The notes under the pieces: generated by a model
The model's database searches: none
Seen by the model: the letters and a program-made list of their open reading frames with translations, nothing else
Told to the model about the DNA's origin: nothing
Shown here: positions 34,447 to 44,700 of the stretch, piece by piece
Numbering within the stretch: the stretch's first letter is position 1
Layout of the letters: every line of letters begins with the position of its first letter
Made by a program: the position numbers and the translations under genes
Assembly: GCA_958295775.1 (NCBI GenBank)
Contig: CATQHC010000009.1
Coordinates: 868,001 to 932,000 of the forward strand
Origin: Chloroflexota bacterium
GTDB taxonomy: Bacteria > Chloroflexota > UBA11872 > VXOZ01
Direction: 5' to 3'
Length of the DNA: 64,000 bases

Positions 34447-36309
34447 TTACGCAGTTCGGATGAAGCTCGTTTGCTTCAGCGCGAGATTTATCTGGCGCAG
34501 TTGCTCGCCGCTCATGCGTATCTCCTGCCGGATTTGCGATCCTAAGTGCTTGTTTTCGTTGGGACGCTCATTTGCCAAGAGTAGCTGCAGGTCTTCGTAT
34601 TCCGCCTGCACGTTGCGTTGCTTGAGCCGCAAGGCCGCCACCACCACAGTGGGCGGCAAATACTCATCGTTGATTTTCGGCTCCTGGTTGCGCTCCCCGC
34701 CCAACCGGTCGATGAGCTCCCGCACGTTCTCTTCCTCCAACCCATCCAGCAAGTCGACTTTGCTGCCCCGCGCCGCCAGCAGGTGCTCGTAGGCTTGCCT
34801 ATACAGCGGATGGTGAAAGTCATCGGCATCGATTACGTCTGCCGCAAGCTTATGCGCTCTGGGATGCACAACCAGCAATCCTAACAGATACTGCTCAAGC
34901 TTATCTACCGCGTCCTCCGGTTCGCTCTGCGACGGCTCAGCGCCACCATTCCCGCGGAACTGCGCCGCCTGCCGGGTCGGTCGCCGCGCATGCATCAGGT
35001 TCATCAGGACTTCGCTTTGGATGCCTAAATCCAGCACCTGGGCCAAGCGCTTGAGGTACTGTTGCCGTGCCACGGGATCGCTAATGTCGGTGATGAGCGG
35101 GGCCAACGCTTGCACGGCGGCGCGCTTACCCCCCGTGCTGCCCAAGTCATACTGCTGCGCAATTTGCCGAAACGCATAATCCACAAAGGGCACCGCCTTG
35201 TCGATGCAGCTCAGCCAAGCGGCGACGTCCTCGCGCAACACCTCGTCCGGGTCCTTGCCCTCCGGCAACACCGCGATGCGAATATCGGCTGCCAACGTGC
35301 TTTCCAGGCGCATGATGTCGCCGACCGAGACCTGGGTATCCACCCGATCGAATGCCCGGCGCGCCACTTCAAGTCCCCGCAACGTGGCCGCGCTGCCGGC
35401 GGCATCGGGATCGAGCGCCAAGACGAGGTTGGTGGTGAGGCCCTTGACGGCTTGTACGTGCTTTTCCGTGAGCGCGGTGCCCATGCTCGCGACGACGTTG
35501 GTCTCACCGTGTTGATGCGCCATCATCACGTCCGTGTAACCTTCCACGATGATGCACCGCTTTCGCTCCCGCAAAGACTGGTGCGCCAGATCGAGGCCGT
35601 AGAGCAGCGCGCTCTTATCGAAGATGGGCGTCTGCGGGGAATTCAGGTACTTCGGCTGAATTTCCGCGCTCAACGTCCGCGCGCCAAACCCGCAGAAACG
35701 ACCGCGCGCGTCCCGAATGGGAAACATGATGCGACCGCGAAACCGGTCGTAGGGCCCGCGATTGCCCTCAGTAAGCAGTCCGGCAGCCAGCAGATCTTCC
35801 AACGAGAAGCCAATCTGCAGCAAGTGCGTGCGGACGGTATCGAAACGGCTGGGAGCAAACCCCAGCATGAAGCGTGCAATACTCTCTTTGTCTATGCCGC
35901 GTGCGGCGAGATAGCGCCGCGCCGGCTCGGCTTCCTGCGACTCGTTAAGCAAGCGCTGGTAGAGCTGCGCCGCCTCCAGATTAATTTGGGCGAGGACTTG
36001 GTTGCGGCTGCGCTTGCGCTCCTCTTGGCGCGAAAGGGCGATGCCGGCGTCCCGCGCTAACGATTCCACCGCCTCCACGAATGAGGATTTTTCGCGCTCC
36101 ATGACAAAGGAGATCACGTCACCGCCGCGCCCGCAGCCAAAGCAGCGCCACGTCCCGCGCTCCGGGAAGACAAAGAACGATGGGGTTTTTTCTTCATGAA
36201 AAGGGCACAATCCCTTAAGGTAGCGGCCGCTCTGCTGCAGCCGCACCGCCGCGTTGACTATGTCTACTAAGGAGACCTGTGCTTTAACGTCCTCGACCGG
36301 CAACGGCAT
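34447..36309 (-). CDS. dnaG: DNA primase
   Basis: The 620-residue product lays RNA primers for replication. The N-terminal zinc-binding domain has GLCPFHEEKTPSF and WRCFGCGRGGDV. The central part has the Toprim-type core: IIVEGYTDVMMAHQHG with its glutamate, and LALDPDAAG with the aspartates. The C-terminal part, after about residue 450, is helix-rich and would bind the replicative helicase. Length fits the bacterial family. It precedes sigA in a two-gene operon. No strong Shine-Dalgarno precedes the ATG, which agrees with low expression of primase relative to sigA. Promoter-like sequence lies 290-315 bases upstream. Confidence 0.97.
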   Translation of the reverse strand: MPLPVEDVKAQVSLVDIVNAAVRLQQSGRYLKGLCPFHEEKTPSFFVFPERGTWRCFGCGRGGDVISFVMEREKSSFVEAVESLARDAGIALSRQEERKRSRNQVLAQINLEAAQLYQRLLNESQEAEPARRYLAARGIDKESIARFMLGFAPSRFDTVRTHLLQIGFSLEDLLAAGLLTEGNRGPYDRFRGRIMFPIRDARGRFCGFGARTLSAEIQPKYLNSPQTPIFDKSALLYGLDLAHQSLRERKRCIIVEGYTDVMMAHQHGETNVVASMGTALTEKHVQAVKGLTTNLVLALDPDAAGSAATLRGLEVARRAFDRVDTQVSVGDIMRLESTLAADIRIAVLPEGKDPDEVLREDVAAWLSCIDKAVPFVDYAFRQIAQQYDLGSTGGKRAAVQALAPLITDISDPVARQQYLKRLAQVLDLGIQSEVLMNLMHARRPTRQAAQFRGNGGAEPSQSEPEDAVDKLEQYLLGLLVVHPRAHKLAADVIDADDFHHPLYRQAYEHLLAARGSKVDLLDGLEEENVRELIDRLGGERNQEPKINDEYLPPTVVVAALRLKQRNVQAEYEDLQLLLANERPNENKHLGSQIRQEIRMSGEQLRQINLALKQTSFIRTA

Positions 36310-36934
36310 CCGTCAGTCGGTACCTTCCGCTATCTGGATTCGGTTAAATCAAGTATGCAGCCTCAAGAGCGCGCAAGCGTCACAAATTGACCACGGCGTA
36401 TTTTTCGCCAGCTTTTACGGCGTTGGCTGAGCCCGCTTCCGACGGGCCACCCACACGCGGCCCCCAATCGCCGCATGCACGAAGAAGCACGCCCACCGCC
36501 CGCTTTCGCAGGCGCTTCCCTAAGGAAAGTCTTACCCACCTTATTGCGGGTTTTGGCCATCGCAACGCACGCGAGGCATACTGCCTCCAGTATACCATAC
36601 AAATTGGAAAATATGGAGTGTCAAGAGGTTAATGTACGTTCTTTCATTCCTTATCTCCCAAAGAACTGAAGCCACTGAGAATTGCCATGCTCCACAATAC
36701 CGATGCCAAACCGCCCTTGCGCGAAAACTTCCAGACCAATATCCAAATCATCTGGCAGCGGTCCCAATTCTTTGGGTTCCGTTCCAAGAAACCATCAATC
36801 CTTATGCCCGGCCTCACTGCCCTCCCGTAGCTGTGATATGCTCACACTGAACAAATACGTTGAGTGAACTATTGTCAGCGCGCAAGACAGCGCATTGTGA
36901 TGGTGGCAGCGCGCGCACCCCAAAGGAGTGCAGA
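36310..36934. other. Intergenic region upstream of dnaG
   Basis: No gene is supported. On the minus strand it contains a perfect TTGACA (36619-36624) that may be part of the dnaG-sigA promoter. Otherwise only short open frames occur. The part near 36590-36680 is AT-rich. At the right end AAAGGAG (36922-36928) is the ribosome binding site of the next gene. Confidence 0.45.
36594..36624 (-). promoter_or_regulatory. Possible promoter of the dnaG-sigA operon
   Basis: Read on the minus strand, TTGACA (36624-36619) is a perfect -35 hexamer. TATGGT (36599-36594) follows after 19 bases, which is one or two bases longer than ideal. A better TATACT hexamer lies 24 bases after the -35. The assignment is tentative. 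Confidence 0.35.
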
Positions 36935-37927
36935 GTGGCGATGATTACTCTCGGTGTAATTGGGTGCGGCAACATGGCGCGCAACCACATGCGCAACGCG
37001 GTGGTCATGGATGGTGTCCGTCTGCACGGCTATGCCGATGTTTTCCCGGACGCCGCCACGGGCTTTCTCAACGAATTTGGCGGCGCGTACGCCACGGCGG
37101 ACCCAAACGACCTCCTGGCGGACGACGCAATCGATGCCGTGCTCGTTTCCACGCACCACGATACCCACGTGACGCTGGGCGTCGCGGCGGCGCAGGCCGG
37201 CAAGCACATCCTCATGGAAAAACCCATGTCCATGACGGTGCCCCAGTGCGATGCGGTGGTGGCGGCCGTGGAAAAGGCCGGCGTACGCCTGATGACGGGC
37301 TTCAAGCTGCGTTTCGCGCCCTTGATCCAAGAGGCCAAGCGGCTGGCGCCGGAGCCGTTCCTGTTGGTGGGCCAGATGATGTGCAATCGCTGGCCCGATA
37401 CGCTCTGGGCGGTTGATCCGGTCAAGGGCGGCGGCAATATTCTCTCCCAAGGCTGTCATACATTCGACTTGATCTGCTACCTGGCCGGGTCAAAACCGGT
37501 GGAGGTCTTCGCTGTCGGCGGCAACTACACCCATGAGAATAAGACGTATCCAGACAACATGGCCGGTCTCATTCGATTCGCAAACGGCGCGGCGGCGAGT
37601 GTCGTCCAGGGCGACGCGGCCGATTCGACTTCAGTCTCAAAATTCTTCTTCGAGGTCTTTGACAACGGCACCAGCGTGCAACTCTACGACCGGCTGCACC
37701 GGGCAACGGTCTCCGGCGCGAGCGTCGCGGACCCCGGCGAACGCCACGCGCCGGCTGACGCCGACCCGGAAGGACTTCAACAAGAGCTCACAGAGTTCAT
37801 CCACGGCTTGAACACCGGCGCGCCCTGGGCAATCGGCGCCGATCACCATGCCGGCAGACGCGCGACGGCCCTGGCGCATGCTTTCTTTGCGGCAATCGCA
37901 ACCGGCAATCCGCAGCGGCTCACTTAG
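36935..37927 (+). CDS. Gfo/Idh/MocA family oxidoreductase
   Basis: The product has about 330 residues. It has an N-terminal Rossmann fold with GVIGCGNMARNHM, then DAVLVSTHHDTH and HILMEKPMSMT, the EKP motif of this family. A C-terminal alpha/beta domain follows, with GGGNILSQGCHTFDLICYL, where the histidine and aspartate belong to the substrate site. Members oxidise or epimerise sugars, inositols or sugar acids with NAD(P). GTG at 36935 lies six bases after AAAGGAG and is preferred; ATG at 36941 is the alternative. The enzyme stands alone but shares the neighbourhood with KdgD and amidohydrolases, consistent with sugar-acid use. Confidence 0.88.
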   Translation: MAMITLGVIGCGNMARNHMRNAVVMDGVRLHGYADVFPDAATGFLNEFGGAYATADPNDLLADDAIDAVLVSTHHDTHVTLGVAAAQAGKHILMEKPMSMTVPQCDAVVAAVEKAGVRLMTGFKLRFAPLIQEAKRLAPEPFLLVGQMMCNRWPDTLWAVDPVKGGGNILSQGCHTFDLICYLAGSKPVEVFAVGGNYTHENKTYPDNMAGLIRFANGAAASVVQGDAADSTSVSKFFFEVFDNGTSVQLYDRLHRATVSGASVADPGERHAPADADPEGLQQELTEFIHGLNTGAPWAIGADHHAGRRATALAHAFFAAIATGNPQRLT

Positions 37928-38351
37928 TAGGTGCTGTGTATGCGTGAAGGGAGGTCAGGGCGCGCGCGAGGAGACTCTCTAGATGTGCGACCAATTTAGT
38001 GATGCTGGGCAGAAATGGCGAAGACTCACCCTCACCCCGACCCTCTCCCTCGAGGGAGAGGGTGCAGAATGCGGAACCAAGCAAGAGCGGAGCCTGCCCG
38101 TAATTGATACGGGGCGAGGGGAATCTTCTCATCTACCGGTCTGAGTCGTGCAAGGGTCTCCGTCAAGGGAGAGGGGCTTGCAGACTTCCAGCCTGGGTTG
38201 GTTAAGGGTTTTCACAGGATGCGGGCCAAACAGTCACTCTGAGAGGCGGCCTCGGTTGTGCTGGGTTGGTAAGCACGTTGCACAGACGAGGCTTGGTTAA
38301 GGTTGGTTAAGCGAAGCAGAACTGTAATGTAAGAAGAAAGGTGAAGGAAAC
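37928..38351. other. Repeat-rich intergenic region
   Basis: No gene is supported. At 38027-38064 lies an inverted copy of the CTCACCCTAACCCTCTCC-type repeat. Further on, short GGTTGGTTAAG-like direct repeats occur at about 38196, 38262 and 38293-38311. AAGGTGAAGGAAAC at the right end is the ribosome binding site of the amidohydrolase gene. Confidence 0.5.
38027..38064. repeat. Dispersed CTCACCCT...CCCTCTCC...GGGAGAGGG repeat (copy 3, inverted)
   Basis: ACCCTCTCCCTC continues with its exact reverse complement GAGGGAGAGGGT and is preceded by CTCACCCTCACCCCG, the mirror of the tail seen in the copies at 6229 and 12051. Confidence 0.65.
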
Positions 38352-39248
38352 ATGCCAATTGACTTTCATCAACACATCATGGTGCCGACGGACTATGACG
38401 CCGGCAACCCGCGCATTGGCGAGCACGTGGTGGCGCACATCGAGGCACACGGCGGCGGCAAGGCGGTAGTGCTGCCGTTGGCCAAGGGCAACAGCACGGC
38501 TATGGCCAAAGAGAAGTGGGGCGTGGAGCAGACGGCCATGCGCACCGACTACGCGCTGCAGGCCTACGACCGCTTTCCCGATACCATCATTCCCTTCTGC
38601 CACGTAGACCCTCTGCGGCCCGACGCTTTGGATGAGATTCGACGGTTCCATGAACTGGGCTGTATGGGCTTTGGCGAACACAAGGTACGGCTGCCGGTAG
38701 ACCACCCGGACAGCCTGGACATCTACGAACTCTGCGGCAAGCTGGGCTGGGTGGTGCTCCTCCACTTCGAGTACCGCAACTACAACTACAACTTCGAGCA
38801 GTTCGACCAGGTGCTGGAAGCCTTTCCCGATACGGTCTTCGTGGCGCACGCGCAGGCATGGTGGGCGAATGTGAGCGCTGAAGTGCCCCGCGACTGGCGC
38901 GCCGAAGGCTATACCAGCTATCCGCCGGGTCCGGTGGTGCGCGGCGGCCTGAGCGACCAATGGCTATCCAAGTACCCGAACCTCTATGGGGACATGTCGG
39001 CCGGTTCCGGCCTAAACGCGATTTCCCGCGACCCGGAATTTGGCGCGGAGTTCGTGAACCGCCACTGGAAGCAGTTGCTCTGGGCCACGGACTGCCACTG
39101 CCTGGACGGCAAAGGCAACTGGGAGAACGCGGGGCCTCGTCCCTGTTTTGCCTCGCAGACGCTGCCGTTGCTCAAAGAGTATTGCGACTCGGAAGAGAAA
39201 TACCACGCGATCACGCAAGGCAACGCCGAGCGCGTGCTGGGGCTTTAG
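38352..39248 (+). CDS. Amidohydrolase-2 family metal-dependent hydrolase
   Basis: The 298-residue product has the HxH motif at the start (PIDFHQHIMVP), IIPFCHVDPLRPDA, a middle VVLLHFEYRNYNYN, VFVAHAQAWW, and WATDCH with the final metal-binding aspartate near residue 245. It therefore retains all metal ligands of the ACMSD-like TIM-barrel family. It is not close to the tandem copies at 785 and 2053; loops and C-terminus differ. GAAGGTGAAGGAAAC precedes the ATG. The cytoplasmic enzyme probably hydrolyses or decarboxylates a small ring compound. Substrate is unknown. It stands as a single gene. Confidence 0.88.
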   Translation: MPIDFHQHIMVPTDYDAGNPRIGEHVVAHIEAHGGGKAVVLPLAKGNSTAMAKEKWGVEQTAMRTDYALQAYDRFPDTIIPFCHVDPLRPDALDEIRRFHELGCMGFGEHKVRLPVDHPDSLDIYELCGKLGWVVLLHFEYRNYNYNFEQFDQVLEAFPDTVFVAHAQAWWANVSAEVPRDWRAEGYTSYPPGPVVRGGLSDQWLSKYPNLYGDMSAGSGLNAISRDPEFGAEFVNRHWKQLLWATDCHCLDGKGNWENAGPRPCFASQTLPLLKEYCDSEEKYHAITQGNAERVLGL

Positions 39249-39415
39249 GCAGTCAACGCCGAGCGTGGTGTAGCCGTGCAAGTCTTGCGAGCACTGTGCC
39301 CTAACTGCCGGTCAACAAGGCGAGCGGCCATTCCCCAAGCGCAAATTCGCCCGGGTAACTTCGGCACGCGTTTGCTGCCAAGCTAGAGTCTTGCAAGAAT
39401 TGCTGCCATTGACCC

Positions 39416-39450
39416 GTTCATACTTCGACAGGCTCAGTACGAACGGGGAG
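39416..39450. repeat. CTTCGACAGGCTCAGTACGAACGG-type intergenic repeat
   Basis: GTTCATACTTCGACAGGCTC is followed by AGTACGAACGGGGAG. The outer GTTC and GAAC with partial internal symmetry fit a REP-like element. A degenerate copy lies at 16130-16147. Confidence 0.55.
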
Positions 39451-39514
39451 GGTGTCCACTTTGTGCGCTTCGTGATTGAAAAATCCAGAGTGATATCTGC
39501 CGGTCTCTAATAGA

Positions 39515-39548
39515 AGCTGGCAGGGCACTTCATCCTGCCCTGCCAGCT
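39515..39548. terminator. Intrinsic terminator after the YceI lipoprotein gene
   Basis: The perfect 13-base arms AGCTGGCAGGGCA and TGCCCTGCCAGCT enclose an eight-base loop. It lies 14 bases past the stop of the minus-strand YceI gene. Confidence 0.75.
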
Positions 39549-39561
39549 ATTCTGATATCTC

Positions 39562-40281
39562 TTATTTCTCGCGCACAACCGTGAAGTCAATCTCCAAGCG
39601 AATTTCGTCCACCACGCTGACCACCACGGCCACGCGCGGCTTGGTCAAGCCGAATTGCTCAAAGGTGATGGTCGTCTTGGCGGTGCCTGTCGACTCGGGG
39701 GCGCCGGCCTGAATGACCGTTTCCCACGTCACCTCGCTCGTCTGTTCCTGAATGGTAAAGTCACCAACCATCTGCACTGTCACCTCGCCGGAGGTCGGCA
39801 GCGGCCAGGGCAGTCCCTGAATCTCTTTCACCACAAACGTGGCGTTGGGATACTGGTCGGTTTGGAGGGTGTTGCGCTTGACGTAACTGTCGCGCCGGCT
39901 GGAGTCACTGGTCAGACCGGCCAGACCGACCACGATTTGCGACTCTTCGCTCACCACGTTGCCGTCTGCATCCAGCACGATGGCGCCGGTGACGTCCATG
40001 GTCTCGCCGATGGCATCATTGGGCGAGGTCAAGTTGGCCAGTTGTTCTCTGATGAGATAGCGGGCGGTGGAGCGCGCCGGATCGATGGCGAAGACGACAT
40101 TGGCTGGAGTGCTGCTGTCTTTTTGCTCCGGCGCCTGGGTTGCCGCCGGTTCCGCAGTCGCCGCGGGTGCTTCCGTCGCCGCTGGCGCCGCGGTTGGTTC
40201 CGCCTGCGGTTCATCACCGCCGCACGCCACCAATCCCAGCGTTACTGCAAATATGAGGGCTATTACAAGAAATCTCCGCAT
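39562..40281 (-). CDS. YceI-like family lipoprotein
   Basis: The 239-residue product has a signal with lipobox GLVAC near residue 20, a Pro/Ala/Thr/Glu-rich linker up to residue 60 and a YceI beta-barrel domain. This begins with FAIDPARSTARYLIRE and contains LTSDSSRRDSYVKRNTLQTDQYPNATFVV, the typical loop of YceI proteins, then VQMVGDFTIQ. YceI proteins bind isoprenoid quinones or other amphiphiles in a beta-barrel outside the membrane. AAGGAG lies six bases before the ATG. The gene has its own terminator, so it appears to be monocistronic. Confidence 0.9.
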   Translation of the reverse strand: MRRFLVIALIFAVTLGLVACGGDEPQAEPTAAPAATEAPAATAEPAATQAPEQKDSSTPANVVFAIDPARSTARYLIREQLANLTSPNDAIGETMDVTGAIVLDADGNVVSEESQIVVGLAGLTSDSSRRDSYVKRNTLQTDQYPNATFVVKEIQGLPWPLPTSGEVTVQMVGDFTIQEQTSEVTWETVIQAGAPESTGTAKTTITFEQFGLTKPRVAVVVSVVDEIRLEIDFTVVREK

Positions 40282-40527
40282 GCCTGGCTCCTTACGCTTC
40301 TCTCACTACCTAATGTCATAGTCCCCCTTAAGTATATGCGCTCAGACTTAGGACTGCCTGAGAATTCGTACGCTGTGCACGTCAATTTGCATCCCATTTC
40401 ACGAGAAGACCTACGCCCGGTTCAGTTGGAATTTGTATGCGCTCATTGGTACGATGGGGCATAGCGTCACTTTGCGAGTAACGTCATGAAAGCACGCTCA
40501 CAGTCAAAGAAGGAGCACACACCAGTG

Positions 40528-41442
40528 ATGACCCCAGCGGAACTGCGCGAACGCTTGCGCACCGTGATCCCGTTTCCCGTAACCCCGTTTAATGATGATT
40601 ATTCCCTCGATCTCGACGGCCTGCGCCGCAACATCGACTTTCTGGCGCGTGAAGGCTCCCCGGCCGTCCTTGCGGCCGGCGGCACCGGCGAGTTTTTCTC
40701 TTTGACGTTTACCGAGTGGCAGGACGTCGTCACCGCCACTATCGAGGCGGCAGCCGGCCGCTGCCTCCTGCTGGCGGGCGTGGGCGTGAATCCGGCCGTG
40801 GGCGCGGAAATGGCGCAATTCGCCGAGAGCGTCGGCGTGGACGGCCTGCTGATAATGCCGCCGTACTACGGTCAGTCGAGCGACGAAGGCTTCTACCAGT
40901 ACTACAAGGCGATTGCGGACGCCACCAGCCTCGGCGTCTTCCCCTATGCGCGCGATCACGCGAAACTCGGCCCGGAATTAGTCGACCGTCTCGCTGACAT
41001 TCCCAACATTGTGGCCTTCAAGGACGGCCAAGGCGACGTGCGCATGTTCCAGCGCGTTCGCTCCCACGTAGGCGATAGGTTGCTCTGGCTGGCGGGCGTG
41101 GGCGACGATCTGTTGCACGCCTATTTTGCGGCGGGCGCTGAGGGCTATACCTCCAGCAACGCCAACTACAATCCGAAATCAGCCATCGAGGCCCTCGACC
41201 TGGCGCGGGCGGGCCGCTTCAGCGAGCTACAGGCAAAGATCGAGCGCGAGACCCTGCCGATCTACAACATCCGCTACAAGGTGCGCGGCTACGAGGTCAC
41301 CGTGATGAAGGAAGTCATGATGGCCATCGGCCTGGCCGGCGGTCCCGTGCGCCCGCCGCTGGCGGAACTGTCACCGCAAGACAAAGCCGAAGTGCACGCG
41401 GCAGTAGCCAAGATCGGACTGCGGGAGTTGGTCAGCGCCTAA
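40528..41442 (+). CDS. kdgD: 5-dehydro-4-deoxyglucarate dehydratase
   Basis: The product of about 304 residues belongs to the DapA/NanA class I aldolase-fold family. The segment FPVTPFNDDYSLDLDGL, then AAGGTGEFFSL, the loop PPYYGQSS, VFPYARDHA, and NIVAFKDGQGD with the Schiff-base lysine, fits the KdgD branch. KdgD removes water and CO2 from 5-dehydro-4-deoxy-D-glucarate to give 2-oxoglutarate semialdehyde in glucarate and galactarate breakdown. The ATG at 40528 and the in-frame GTG at 40525 both follow AAGGAG at 40510-40515. It has no glucarate dehydratase beside it, though an enolase-superfamily gene and a semialdehyde dehydrogenase gene lie elsewhere in the window. Confidence 0.88.
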   Translation: MTPAELRERLRTVIPFPVTPFNDDYSLDLDGLRRNIDFLAREGSPAVLAAGGTGEFFSLTFTEWQDVVTATIEAAAGRCLLLAGVGVNPAVGAEMAQFAESVGVDGLLIMPPYYGQSSDEGFYQYYKAIADATSLGVFPYARDHAKLGPELVDRLADIPNIVAFKDGQGDVRMFQRVRSHVGDRLLWLAGVGDDLLHAYFAAGAEGYTSSNANYNPKSAIEALDLARAGRFSELQAKIERETLPIYNIRYKVRGYEVTVMKEVMMAIGLAGGPVRPPLAELSPQDKAEVHAAVAKIGLRELVSA

Positions 41443-41526
41443 GTGTATAGCCGCGATCAACCTGAATGAAGACCTAAGAAGCCCGGCCCTGCACCGGGCC
41501 AGATGGTGGCGCTTTGGCGCAGACCG

Positions 41527-41555
41527 GATGGATTCCCGCGCAAGCGGGAATGACG
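41527..41555. repeat. Dispersed repeat GGATTCCCGCGCAAGCGGGAATGACGG (copy)
   Basis: ATGGATTCCCGCGCAAGCGG then GAATGACGGA matches the copy at 27182-27208 almost base for base. It lies in the convergent gap between kdgD and the GT39-DUF2298 gene. Confidence 0.7.
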
Positions 41556-41714
41556 GATGACGCGCTCCTCGCGTTACCCTCTCGCATTCGGTCAATTGTA
41601 CGTCTTCTTCAATATACAAAAGACGGATTGCACGGCCCATCTCAATTGACAAGGCCTAGGAACAGTCACTTGCGCTGGCCCAAGTGGGCACGGCAAGGGA
41701 GCGTCGCGACTCAC

Positions 41715-44700
41715 CTATTTGTGCTCAACGCGGTAGATTGTTACTCGCTCGTTGCGGTAGACCGGGGCAATCCCAAATTCGCTCATCAGCTCAAACTTGC
41801 CCAGGCCCGGACCCTGATAGTAAGCGCGTTCCAAGTCACCCAGGTAGACATAGTCCACGCCGTACTGGCGGAGCAGTTTGAGCGTCAGGTCATAGTCCGC
41901 GGTCTCGTAGATCGTTTGGATATCCAGCTTCCGTTGCTCGATCATAGGGCGGTACTCCCAGCGCTGGAGCCATTCATGAGAATCCCAGCCCAGCACCGTA
42001 GGCAAGCCGGTGTGGATGCTCACGCGCGCTCCCCAACGAAAATACGGGATGGACGCCTCCAGCACCGTGGGCGTGCCGTCAATGTTGTCTTGCAGCCAGT
42101 GGATTGCCTCCAGGTCCCATTTGAGCGGGATTTCCCGGTCCTGATCGAATATCACGCCTTCCCGCATGAAGGCCGTGCCGTCCAACGTCACGAGATCCGG
42201 CACCAATCGCTGCTGGGCGCGGTGGGGAATTGCCGAGAGCGGATAGAGGAGGGCCAGCAGCACGAGCAGCGCCCCTACCGGCAAGAGAAAACGCCGGAGG
42301 CGCGCCTGTTGCCACAGCAACGGCAGCGTCGCCGCAGCCGCCAATGCCAGCAAATTCCAGGCTTGCAGGTAGAACTTGAACACGGTATTCATGCGCCCGA
42401 CGTCGCCGTCGATGGCGAAGAACTCAGGGAAGATGCCCAATACCGCCGCCAGCGCCACCATGCCGGCCAGCAGGCGGGTGGGGAGCCTCGCGGGAGAACC
42501 CAACGCAACCAACAACGCCAGCAGGATGGTGATTTCCAGCAAGAGCACGATCGGCCGCTGCCACAGCACGCTGGCGAGTACAATCTGCAGCACTGACAGG
42601 ATGGCAATTAGGCGGACATCGAACGCAGCCCGCCACCGGTACAACTCCCGCACCAGGAAGATGGCAACGAAGAAGAGCGACACCCCGTGAATTACGAGAT
42701 ATTGCCACAGCGGAGTTTGATCTTCAATGCTCCGCACGCCGAGGAAGAATGACTGGTAATTGTCGAGGTACGAACCGAAGGCCATTCGCCCGACAAGGTA
42801 GAGACCGACTGCGGCTGCGACCACACGTACCCTTGCCGGAATCTCAAAGCGGATAAGACCGCGGCGCTCAACTAAGATCACTGCCCCTCCGAGGAGCAGG
42901 GCATAGGTGGGATAGTCCCAGGTATTCGCGGTACGCAAAAAGCCCAGCACAAAGCCGCTAAGCAGCAGCAGGGGCAAGGTGGGAAAGCGCAGCAACGGGC
43001 GCAGCCACTCGAGAAGCGTCGGGCCGGAGCTCCGCACTCTCTCGATGGGATTGAGGTGGTAGCTCAAGACAAAGGCCAGGGCAAGCACCGGTATCACCAT
43101 TGTGAAGGGCAACGCCAGCACGTGAGGATGCAAATCGCCGTAGAGAAATGTGAAAAACGGGAACTCATGGATTGCGCCTTCGATCAGGCGCGTGCTGTGC
43201 CAGTAATCGAAACCCGGCGGCGGTTCGGCTCGCAACAGGTTGCCCGCGGTTTGCCCCAGCCAGTCCCAACCGGCACGCAGGCGGTTCGGTCCCGCATTCG
43301 CCGCCAGCCGCGTGAACCATTGCACCGCGCCGTCCAGGTTGCCGAGAACGGTCACGAGGACGATGGCGCCGACGCCGGCGAGCAACCGCATGTTTCGCGA
43401 CGCTGTGCGCCACACGGTGCACCCAAACGTGTAGACATTTGCCGCGAGCAGGGCCGCCACCAACGGCACGACCAGGTTGTAGGCCACCGACGGCACTATG
43501 CCCAGCAAGCGAATTAACGTGCCGAACACCTGGTGCCCCATGTAGTAGTAGTTGATGTAGCCTCCCGCAAACCACGGGTCGTACGGCGGGTACTGTCCGG
43601 CCTTGATGAGCGCGTTCATGTGGGCAAAATCCATGGGCTTCTCGCCGCCATAGAAAGGATGCCAGAGATCGGGATTCGTGAGGCGGACCCACAGAAAGAA
43701 GAGGAACGTACCGGTGAAGACCACCTCGCTGAGAACGATTTCGGTGCGCTGAACTTTCAGGAAGTGCACGAACCGCTGCCAGGTGCGGCGCAAGACCCAG
43801 GCGCTTGCCGCTGCCAGCAGCGCAATTGCAAGCCACGTGGACGCGCGGCCGGCCGCGAGTACGCCGCTGTTTGCCAGCCACCAGGAAATGTAGGCAACCG
43901 CCAAGAGCGCGATGCTCTTCGCAAGCAGGTAGCCACGGTCAGGAGCCATAGGTAAAATATGCCAGAGCAGCGGCCAGGCGAGCCAGCCCAGCATCAGCAC
44001 CGCCAGCCACCAGACCAGCCACGGCACGGCGTTAACGATGCTGCCACGCTCAAAGTAGCCCGACCACGTGCCGCCTGACCGGACGCCGCTGCTTTGTGTT
44101 CCGTCGAGCAAGAGGCCGTTGTAAAGGAGTTGCCGCGGCGAGAGCGTTTGGGGCAGCGCGGACAGGTGCGGCTCAAGCAAGGCGCGCAGCCGTTCTTGGT
44201 CGTAGCGATCGGTCTTTACGAAGAGATGGACCGTCGGGTGGTCAAAGACGAGAAAGTTCTCTTCTGCTTTGCTATCGTCAATTTCCCAGCCAAAGAGCCG
44301 GGGGAAGTGCGTGAACGTGCGCACGGGGGCGAAGCCAAGTTCACCGGCAAAGAGGTGACGGTAATACTGCGACATCATGGGGAAGCGCGCCGGAAGCTGC
44401 TGTATCACACCATGCGTACGCCCGCTGCTCACGACGATGTAGTCCGTTTGGTGGAGCGCCGCCAGCAGTTGTTCTAGTTTTTCCGGTGTATCCGCGCCAA
44501 ATACCTGAAGCTGCACGTATTGATAGCGCTCCGGCGCGCGTTCCTGTCCGGGCAGGCGCAGCGGCAGCGCGTCGTCCCAGTGCTCTTCCGCCAGCACCGC
44601 GCCGGCCGGGACGTTCTGATAGATCCACTCGCTGGCGCGCACCCGCGACACCGGCTCCGCGTAGATACGAGTAAACGCAAACGCCCACGCCAACGCGCCC

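Larger units (their letters stand above)
39249..39561. other. Intergenic region with a dispersed repeat and a terminator
   Basis: No gene is supported. At 39416-39450 lies CATACTTCGACAGGCTCAG then TACGAACGGGG, a member of a widely seen intergenic repeat type. At 39515-39548 there is a terminator-like hairpin for the minus-strand YceI gene. Confidence 0.55.
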
